Assembly: GCF_008831285.2 (NCBI RefSeq)
Contig: NC_045139.1
Span: 32,275,706-32,339,705, forward strand
From: Nymphaea colorata
Lineage: Eukaryota > Streptophyta > Magnoliopsida > Nymphaeales > Nymphaeaceae
Length of the DNA stretch: 64,000 bases
Direction of reading: 5' to 3'
Both the position numbers and the translations under genes were made by a program. The first letter of the stretch is position 1, and each line of letters opens with the position of its first letter. The notes beneath the pieces were generated by a model. The model ran no database searches and was not told the DNA's origin. It was given only the letters and a program-made list of their open reading frames with translations. Of the stretch, positions 51,022 to 64,000 are shown piece by piece.

Positions 51022-51202
51022 TGCAGACATCCACCCCCTCTTTTCGCCAAGTGTCTCCATAGATCTTCAGAGAAATCCCTTCACTTGAACACCAGGAAGA
51101 AGCTACATACCCTACCTCGATCCCCAACAACAGAAACCCCCTCTTACTTCCACACCAACCAGCAGAAAAGGAGGAGAAAATCTAAGTGAGGATTGAAGGA
51201 AA

Positions 51203-52693
51203 ATGGTGGAAGGTCTGCCCCCTGGTTTTAGATTCTACCCGACTGATGAGGAGCTCGTGGTTCACTACCTCTTCAAGAAGGTGGCATCTAGTTCCTTCTC
51301 CGTTTCTGTCATTACCGACATCGATCTTTACAAGTTCGATCCATGGGACCTTCCTGGTAAGATTCTAGCGTCTTCTTCTTTTATTTACTTCTTTATTGGT
51401 TCAAGCTGGTTGTTCATGGCGGTGGCCCAACAAGTTTTGGTTTCTGGATCCGCAGGGAAGGCCATGTTCGGCGAGAAAGAGTGGTACTTCTTTAGTCCGA
51501 GGGACCGGAAGTATCCGAACGGGTCGAGGCCTAACCGGGCAGCGGCTTCCGGCTACTGGAAGGCGACCGGCACCGACAAGACGATCAGCACGAGCGTGAT
51601 GAATTCTCAGAGGAAGGTCGGTATCAAGAAGTCGCTGGTTTTCTACAAAGGGAAAGCACCCAACGGCGTCAAGACCAACTGGATCATGCATGAGTACAGG
51701 CTCGCAGAGAGCCGCGAGTCCAAGTTCAAAGGGACCCTCAGGGTGAGAATTTCTCCATATTCCTTTAACGTATGCACTTGCGTTAGATGCAGTAATGGCG
51801 GATGTTCTCGTGTTTGTAATAAGGAATTAGATCCTGACAACTATGACATGGGAAATATTCGGACAATTCTAGCTAAGTGTTCGTCAGGTTGTCATATTTG
51901 TAGTTGTCACGACTTCGAGTTAGTTTCTTTGTATATAGATGTTGCTTTTGATATATTACTGTTTCAATCAATAAGAACAAACGATTGCAGGTCATCATGT
52001 CTAAGGCAAATTTTGATTAAAATATATAATATGTAGCACATTTTTAAATGTAAAAGGTTGTTTAGCATATAGCAATTCTGATTTGTTTTACATAACCTGT
52101 ACTTTGATGAAAATCTGTATGCCCTTGTGTTTTTTAGTGCATATAGACATCATTAGAATAGCAATACTAATTCAGAAATGAATTGAAGAGTCAAAGTGAA
52201 AATTTGTTTCCCTAATTACTAGCTAGATCTTACTCTTAAACTAAATATAACTATTTGAAATTGCTGAAATTTAGATAACGCAATTGCACAGCTGATCTAG
52301 TGGTTTTCTCTTGCCTTTTTCCATTCGCGCAAACTAGTAAACATGCATTTGTAAGCTAATTGCGGTCTTCTGTTTGTGAATACACAGTTGGACGATTGGG
52401 TTCTCTGCAGAATATACAAAAAGAAGAACAATGCAGGACAGCAACAGGAGAAACAACCAGAAGGGAGCTGCTCAGAAACACCTACGATTATGGGCTACAA
52501 CGGTGGCAGCCTGATGCCAGAAACAAGGATCAGCCAGAGCCCACAAACATCATACAGTAATTATCATGAACAACAGCAGCACCACCACCACCAACCACAA
52601 CAACAGCAACCTTTCTATTTGGAATCCGTCTCTAACTTTGGTGACAACAACATGGTCGCCGAATGGGCAGCAGATATCCTGCAAAGTTGGTGA
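51203..52693 (+). CDS. NAC-domain transcription factor (NAP/NAC29-like group)
   Basis: Three exons, 51203-51356, 51456-51742 and 52388-52693 (TGA), encode 248 residues with the intron positions usual for NAC genes. All five NAC subdomains are present: [19 protein letters not shown] (A), [15 protein letters not shown] (B), [20 protein letters not shown] and [10 protein letters not shown] (C), [20 protein letters not shown] then WIMHEYRL (D), and [13 protein letters not shown] (E). NAC proteins bind CGT-core promoter sites as dimers in the nucleus. The C-terminal part is short, Gln/His-rich ([13 protein letters not shown]) and ends in [10 protein letters not shown], likely the activation region. 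Subdomain sequences resemble the NAP/NAC29 group tied to senescence and ABA responses, but that placement is tentative. Intron 1 is 99 bases, in frame and free of stops. Confidence 0.95.
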
Positions 52694-52795
52694 TCATGGC
52701 GGCGCTCCAACAGAGAGCATCCAATTCTCTCTGTAGATTGCATAATTCAATATTCAAGATTAGTAGAGGTTTACTGAACCACAGAGTTGTATACC

Positions 52796-52801
52796 AATAA
52801 A
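52796..52801 (+). terminator. Candidate polyadenylation signal of the NAC gene
   Basis: AATAAA occurs about 100 bases after the stop codon, followed by an A-run and a T-rich segment. Confidence 0.5.
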
Positions 52802-53505
52802 AAAATCTGTCAATTCTTTTAGCTAGATTCATTTATGATTTGTTTATGTTGTTTCTGTAATAGTTCAAGGGCATGCAGAAAGAAAAGAAATGGGAAATAT
52901 TGTTCAAGCAAATTGTAGCGTGTCCCTTGTTATTTGACTTAACCCCAAGATATATTCACAGTAATCAATAAAATTTAAGTTGTCATTATGAAAAGTTTGG
53001 ACCCGCCAAAGAAGAATGATCAACTGTGACGATGGCACAGTGGCCTTGCTGCTTGCACTAAGAAACCACCTCCCTCACGGCTGTTTAGAGAGAGAGAGAG
53101 GGAGAGAGGGAAGAGAGAGAGAGAGGTGGTCAAACAAGCAACGCAGTGATCTTCGTCTTCACTTCGATTTTCTCTCAAGAGATTCACGGGGCATGAGCAG
53201 AGATGAAAGAGAGTCGTCAAAGGTCGCACGCCGGCGGTCTGCAAGGCACCATGAAGGTGCAAATTGATTAATGGCGGCTTCATTCAAGTACCGTTATAGA
53301 GGACTGCAGCGTGTTCCACATGCTATTCATCATTTTTTCTGTATGCGTTTTAATTTTTATGATGCCATGGCTGTGACGCTACCATGGCTGACGTACCAGG
53401 CCCACCTTTTTTTTTTGTCACATGCAACACCGGATTAATACGATGCAGGGTGGTCAACCGAGAAAACAGAACCACACAAGTAAAGAGTTAACGTTCTCTC
53501 TCTCT

Positions 53506-53587
<82 letters not shown>

Positions 53588-55517
53588 AAATGTTTTTAAA
53601 ATTACTTAGGAGAAACCGTGTCAACTTAGGACTTTCATTTAAAAAAAAAAAAAAAAGTGTTTAGCGTAAAGCTATCAAGGTCATACTTCTAAGGTTCTTT
53701 GTTATGGTTTTTTAAATTTGAACCAACCTATGGTATATCCTTCAACTTTGACATCGTGTTTATTTGCAGCTTACATGAATAGGACACCAAAGCGTGATAA
53801 TGACTACAGGATTGAAACCTCGGACATCTTGTATGTGAACCGTCTTGCCACCTGGTAGAGGTAGAGCTTTTTCTCTTTAAAAGTTGACCTTTTTTTTTTC
53901 TCTCATGCATTAAAAACAAAAGCCTTATATTTGAGCTTCTACCAAACACAGACAAGATCGTGTGACAAATGGCAGCAAACTAAAAAATGCCCACCCTTAA
54001 GGATAATATGAAGATAAAAAAAAAATTAAAAAGAAAGTCCTTTTTATACTCTTTCTCTCTCTAGATTTACATAGAAAGATCTTGGTAAGACAAAATTTTA
54101 GCATTTGGAGTAATTTGGCCATGTGTTAAGCTTTTATATGAATTACCATTTTCATGTATTGAAGTTGACCCTACAGGAACGACTGATTCATAAGCCGTTT
54201 AAATGGACTGTAGACCATTACTTTTTCACTGGGCCTTTGAAACTTTGATAAATGAATGAGCACGTACTCTAAATAGTAAAGATGTGAATGGAAAGTGCAG
54301 TCTTTGGCAGTCAAAATTTATATGAATAATTAAGATAGAGTACCACTGTATGGAATCATGCCCTCTAAAGGGCAGAGCTAGTAATTTTTTATAAAGGGTG
54401 GCGAAGAACTCTATTATCACAAAAGGCCCACTGTATTTTCCAAAATTATTAAACGACTCAAGAAAATTTTTGAAAATGTTGGCATATATTACCCTTATTT
54501 TAACATTTCACGCCTCGTTCTGTCTTCCCATCATGACTTGGGAACAGTCACTTACCTATTATTGCTATTTCACATTTAATAGTGTTCATATATGCTGAAG
54601 CCCAATTATTATTTTGCCAATTTTTTTTAACTGTTTTCAAGTGCAGTTAGCGAATTAACAGGATAACGTGCATTTGGGATGCTTCAGACGGGTCTCTCAG
54701 TCAATTTTGGGACGACTAGTTGTAAATGATATCAGAGCCATCTTCACCAGATCCAAAACGCCAAGACATATTAAAATAATTCAGATTTACCAAACACACA
54801 CACACACAATTGTGCGTGTGTGTATATATATATACTAGTTAAACAAAGTCACATAATCATTTAACCAAGGCAATCTATATAAAGTAGATGATTGAGAGAA
54901 AAACATGAAAAAAAAAATATGTAAACTAATAGTAGATGATGAAAATACCCATCACTTTTTTTTCTTAACCGTTGATCATGTTGGATCGAACCGTGCAAAT
55001 TAGATGCTTGGGTGACTCTAAAAAAATAAACTCACCATTCAATCTTCTTATATTATATATATAACACAATGAAACTAGAAAATTTTGGCTAAAGAACATT
55101 CACTAATCTCACCGGGTTATGGGGCACTGACCTAGGTCAGTATGTAAGCACCTTAATGAGTTGGGTGCAGTCGATGAACTGACTCAGGTCTGGTGTAAGC
55201 ACGAGTGCATGTTAGTACACCTGTTATTAGTTTCATGATAGGTATATCAGTTGCGGAGCCAAAAAAAAATTGGCTAATGAGCACCGTTATTTTAAATTTC
55301 AAACTTTAAGGGCACTTATATGTAAAAAATCATGAAATATCTATGTGTAAATAAAATAAATTTTGTGAGCTGATGTGGGCCCTCTTCACTTTTTTCTCTC
55401 CTTTGGTGGCCTGCTCACCACAGGTTGTAGTTATAAAAGGGAGATCCGTGCCTTTGTAAAAGGTTGAAACTGTTGTTTAACTAACACCTTGGTCAAATTT
55501 CTTGATAATTATACTTC
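52802..55517. other. NAC 3' flank and repeat-rich spacer
   Basis: No gene is supported. Contents: a GA-rich patch at 53,088-53,125; a 75-base (TA)n array at 53,511-53,585; a ggcagagctag.aattttt repeat piece at 54,370; a (CA)n-(TG)n-(TA)n patch at 54,798-54,835; and related gcggagcca.-type fragments at 55,068 and 55,252-55,400. Confidence 0.4.
53511..53585. repeat. (TA)n array, about 75 bases
   Basis: A perfect TA array preceded by a short CT run. Confidence 0.95.
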
Positions 55518-55902
55518 GTGGGTTGCATGAGTCAAGCCAGCTCGATTCAAACTGGCTCGTTAAAGCTCGACTCAAACTTGACTGGTTTATAAACAAGTTG
55601 AGCTTGAGTTTGAATGTATGCTCGAAAATATTAAATGGGTCAAGTTCGAATTGTAAGAACTCGAAGTGGCTCGACTAACAATGAATATTGAATTGTAATG
55701 AGAAAATAATTAAACGAGAAGCAACTAAACGAGTTAAAATAAACGAGCTTAACATAAACGAATTAAATGAGTTGAGTATGAGCTCAACATTGTACCATCG
55801 AGTTCAGCACGAGCTTATGTCGTCGAGATGGACTCGAGTTCGAGTTCAAGTTTTCTAAGTTGAGTCGAACTCAAGCTCGACTCTGCCCATGTGCAGCCGT
55901 AG
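55518..55902. mobile_element. MITE-like element, ACTCGAGC-rich family, third copy
   Basis: Opposite orientation to 46,336-46,676: the block order is reversed (gtggctcgactaacaatg, aaacgagaagcaactaaacg, gagttcgagttcaag). Ends gggttgcat and atgtgcagccgta are degraded versions of the AGGGCTGC inverted ends. Confidence 0.5.
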
Positions 55903-56513
55903 TACCACATGTCTCACAAATGTTATTTATCTTCATTTTAATGGTTTTCAATAATTCATTTATTTATACACCGTGTGTCCCTTAATTATTTGGCTTATGC
56001 CCCTTAATCATTTTATTATGTCTCCAAATTTTTTGGATGAGCCCCACTTGACAAAAAAATTCAGCCTCCGCCCCAGTAACTGTCCTTTATTTTTCAAAGT
56101 CCACGTTGATGGATGCAGCTTTGACCATCTTTTCCTTTTCAAGTCCTTTTCATCCAAATATGTTTGAAAAATCCGCAAGAGAGTTAGTGAAAAGTGACAG
56201 GTAAGGCAGTATCCAAGATCATCGGAACCCGTTAACACTAAATTTAATTTTGCTTTTCTTTGAATAATCAACTATCTACCTAAGCAAGACAAATAGGACG
56301 AGAAACAAAATCTAACACAAATTTGATTACATGCATATAAGGTCCAATCACGTAAGAGAACCCACTTTTCTCGTTTTAATTACTTGTATATAAGGTCCAA
56401 GCCTGAAGAGATATAGCACCATCAAGTGGTAAAAGGCGGCTCACATTTAAGGGGTTCAAAGTTTGAATTATAAGATCACTATCATGTTTCGATATAACTT
56501 TATTACATTACAA

Positions 56514-56615
56514 AACTCGAGTTGAAGAATGTATCATACGTTCACCCAAACTCCAAAGCAAACCAACTCGAGTTGAAGAATGTATCATACGTTCACCCAA
56601 ACTCCAAAGCAAACC
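56514..56615 (+). repeat. 51-base exact tandem duplication
   Basis: Units 56,514-56,564 and 56,565-56,615 both run aactcgagttgaagaatg to ctccaaagcaaacc and appear identical. Confidence 0.95.
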
Positions 56616-57155
56616 AAAACTTTGGAGGCTTAAGGTACAGCCTTAAGCTTTTATGTTAAAGACAGTCTTCTCCCTAAGTAAACATTTAAAAAAAAAAGAT
56701 GGGGGCGTCCAAGGGGTGATTAAAAACATTTTCCATCGTTTTCTCTTGTTAATCCAAATAAGGTGACGTTTATTTTTAGCAGATTGAAAAGAGGTTATTT
56801 GAAAACAAAAATGGCACCTTGGGTTGTTAAATGAAAAATTTTCATTACTCAGGTGTGTCTCTATTACATGCTCATTTGTTTAACGTGTTTCCGCAAATGT
56901 TACACACAAAATATCCAATTTTGTTCAGTAAAAAAGAACACATTCTAGCAAAAGAAACCACCATTCAGAAGTTGATAAATGCAAATCTGACTATCTCAAT
57001 CAACTTCAAACATGGAGATTCAAGGACCAATTTTCATGGTCTTATTCAGAAAATTTATGCTGGAACCCAAATGGTTTGAACACATCTAGAGTAAAAAAAA
57101 AAAATCTGGCTGGAATTAGTTGTGGAGTTTTGTGAAATGAAGAGCATACGGCTAT

Positions 57156-57159
<4 letters not shown>

Positions 57160-57254
<95 letters not shown>
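57160..57254. repeat. Compound (CT)n(CA)n array
   Basis: About 76 bases of CT followed by about 20 bases of CA, then a short TA run. RERER and VCVCV frames across it are artefacts. Confidence 0.95.
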
Positions 57255-58170
57255 TATATCAGAATGCATTTTCATGGCGTCCTTCATGCCTGTAAATGGT
57301 GTTTGAAAGGACGGTAGGAGAAGGCCTAACGCCTTCCCGCTACCCTATTTATCATTGCCATAGAAGTTCTAACACAGGAACTCAGGTGGCCATTGGCTCT
57401 GTTTCAACTGGAGATTGCAGTGGGTACAAAGGAAGCCAACGACTGACCCACTTATAGTGCATGGATGCGGGCGGCATGTAGTTCGACTGCAGCTCTGCAG
57501 TAGATTCCAATACGAATGGTTGAAAATATGCTAGCTGCAACTGTTTCATACTACCATCGAGAAGATTTAGCAATTCAGAATGGTGGCATATTCAGCTGTC
57601 CTTGACGAACAGACACCCGCACGAGATTTGTCAGAGAACAACGAAATACTCTCGGTTAGGAGTAGAATGCGTTGGATGTATGGTCTTCATGTTTCGGGAT
57701 CCACGCCAAGAGCTTCTTGACATCAAAAATTGAGCAAGAATCTCAAGAGCTGTTCATGTTGGGGCCATGGATTCTGGAGCTACGTTTGCAATGTTTTCCC
57801 TCTCCCGGCCACTGTAGCGCAGATGCCAGCCAAAAAAAACCGTATTGGAGAAGGTGAATGATTCAGGTCTTCATAATAATGTCTACTTATTCCATGATTT
57901 GAACCGTCTGCTTCTGCCATGATTCTGGATAGTGCTCTGAACTTATTTTTGTACAGTGTATAGTGTCTCGAGTAGAGTGACTGAACTCCATTAAGTGGAG
58001 TCGTTACAAGTTATTTGGTCTCAACTATTTGCATGCATGAATCGACCAATTTCACGCTGCTGGAGAGAGAGAGAGAGAGAGCAAGTTTTTGAAAGAATAA
58101 TATAGAGAACTTTCCTCGGAGTATGTAAAGTTTTGCTCGACCCAAAAAAGAGAAAAGGAATAAAAGCCTT

Positions 58171-62208
<4,038 letters not shown>

Positions 62209-64000
62209 CTGAAAATTGGCCCACAATGAGATACCATATATAGCAAGACCTTAGTAGACGAACATAAATCAAGACAACATTTTTTAGTATAATGCCACTC
62301 CCACAGAAAATAGTTGTCTCATGAAAATCATTCAGATTAATCAAAAAAAAAACTCAAAAAGAACAAGATGCTGACTATTTTGAGGATGGAGTCAAGTTTA
62401 TGTTGATCCAGTTCCATGCAGACTACAATTTCTTTCTGTACACTTTCTCAGTAATAGCCTCTTTCACAAATGATTACTCTTGGGAAAATTTTGAAAATTT
62501 CTAAAGAGTTGGTACCATTCTCTTAAAGTTTAAAGAAACAATCAAAAAGTTTTTAGAAGAATATATAAGATTTTAAATATAAAATAATCCAAGGAAAGAA
62601 AATACATATTATGACCCAAAAAAACCTTCGATGGATATCATGATAATATCAAGATGTTACTTTTAAACCACATAGTCATATTTGCCAGATACTTTGGGCA
62701 TATTATTGGACTTCCTTTCCAGTTTATATATTATATCAAGTATCATTAAGACACTCCACGTTCTAAAATAACCTCTATACATACATGTTCAAAAAGGCAC
62801 ATTTCCCAATGAGTAGGCATATGGCAGAAATTCCAATTAAAAGTTTTTCATCCATGCAGCAAGAGGCTAGACTGTGTTTGACTGTTTTTAGTTTAAGTAA
62901 CAGAGGAATGAAAGGCCATATGTAACACTGCACAGAAGAACACCTTCCAAAGGCATTCCTGTAAGTTTGCAGAGATGTAAGCCTGTATCATATAACATGG
63001 ATTGGGTGCAAGTGCTGACATAGGTGCTTAAGCATTTTCAAAAACTCAGGTGTGTTGACAGTCACAGACATCTATATACTGGGTTTGCTTTAATATTTTG
63101 GGGTATAAAACTGATTATCGCTAATCATTTAACTCGGCATTAATACAACCATTTGAGGATCTTACACTGGTTGTGAGATGGTATCAACGTATATAACTGC
63201 ACCATCTGTGCACAATGTCCTGGCACAAGTTGTTTTCAGCTCACATGTGCATTAATATCTTTTTCACCTCTCTTAGCACACATGCCATTAACCTTATCAA
63301 TACCAGCAAAGTTGTAGTAAAATTTCGGCAGTGATGCAATCATATGGTTCCACAAGATTAACCAGTTTTCAGCCAGAAGGCAGCAGAATTACTTAAAGCC
63401 TCCATGTAGGCAAAATGAAATAAATTGTAACAACATTCTCTGGGCCATATGTGTATTAAATGCCACAAATTCCTAACCCGCCTTGCCAATACCAGATTGT
63501 TCAGACATCAACAGGAAACTAACTTATCAGAGTCAGCAGACCACTAAGACTCATGAACCAATACAATTTTGTGTGAAGAGCATGCAAAGCAAAGAGAATG
63601 TAGGATTGCAACAACAATTTCTGCTCAGTGCTGACATTGCTATATGAGTTATGATCTTTTTAGCATTCATGCATACATTATGTTTGTTATAGGTTCCATG
63701 ATTTGACAAAAGGCCAGAAAAATAAAACCAAATAAAGAGGTGCATGCATGAGAGAGATAGAGAGTGAATGAGTGAGTGAAAACGCAGGACTCAGAAATAA
63801 CACATATCATTAACTATGAGAGCTAACTTGTTGAAGGAAATAAAAACTTCCTTCTGCTTTGTTTTGTTCATGTTGCCAAGTATTTTACCAGAAAGTACAT
63901 GATATGCCATAAAGCATTTCATTGACATATTCAAATTTGTAGATCTGAAAGGTGATTTTTCTTCTATGATATGTCAGGCTAAATGAAAGAGAAATATATG
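62209..64000 (-). other. PGM: Intron of the PGM gene running off the right edge
   Basis: I scanned both strands for the preceding PGM exons (phosphoserine loop TASHNP and downstream) and found none. This AT-rich stretch is therefore read as intron. The frame at 63,551-63,745 has no known motif. Confidence 0.55.

Larger units (their letters stand above)
55903..58170. other. Spacer between repeats and the PGM 3' end
   Basis: Contents are a 51-base tandem duplication (56,514-56,615), a long (CT)n(CA)n array (57,160-57,254) and a non-AT-rich stretch at 57,280-57,860. That stretch holds a minus-strand frame of unknown nature (57,382-57,573). A (GA)n run lies at 58,064-58,081. The last few hundred bases are the probable 3' UTR of the minus-strand PGM gene. 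Confidence 0.4.

Noticed and set aside
51203-52036. Single 277-codon NAC frame reading through intron 1 and into intron 2
   Set aside because: The frame interrupts the NAC domain with hydrophobic residues and loses subdomain E. Canonical GT-AG splicing restores all five subdomains.

Overview
The window is nuclear DNA of a flowering plant. It has intron-split genes with GT-AG junctions, plant-only families (an RG-II-pathway CMP-KDO synthetase, a NAC factor, a LONGIFOLIA/TRM-type protein, a plastid-type phosphoglucomutase), long (TA)n and (GA)n microsatellites, and many small non-autonomous transposons. The sequence alone does not let me name the species. There is no operon, CRISPR array or prokaryotic system.

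Five protein genes are well supported. (1) 1-3941 (+): the 3' part of a MINDY/FAM63 Lys48-linkage deubiquitinase, entering from the left edge. (2) 6377-13224 (+): a complete eight-exon CMP-KDO synthetase (KDSB, 299 aa); its first intron holds a decayed Copia gag remnant and a MITE-like element. (3) 21906-24688 (+): a complete four-exon VARLMGL/DUF4378 (TRM/LONGIFOLIA-like) protein of 762 aa. (4) 51203-52693 (+): a complete three-exon NAC factor of 248 aa. (5) 58171-62208 (-): the 3' twelve coding exons of plastidic phosphoglucomutase; its N-terminal exons lie beyond the right edge.

The two long spacers (13.2-21.9 kb and 24.7-51.0 kb) and 53-58 kb are repeat-rich. I recognise TRIM-like short LTRs including a nested and inverted arrangement near 36 kb, at least three MITE-like families, tandem duplications, and a dense cluster of (TA)n arrays at 37.8-44.3 kb. 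That cluster contains a diverged direct duplication of about 1.3-1.7 kb (38.6-39.9 versus 40.6-42.3 kb) and a plastid accD fragment wedged between two (TA)n arrays.

The genes share no evident pathway. KDSB feeds pectin synthesis, PGM feeds starch and sucrose metabolism, MINDY trims ubiquitin chains, NAC regulates transcription, and the TRM-like protein probably acts in cytoskeletal patterning. The most unusual observations are the duplicated unit, the accD insert, the nested inverted TRIM/MITE structure, a frame-preserving hydrophobic first intron in the NAC gene, and two GC-richer blocks with no recognisable product.
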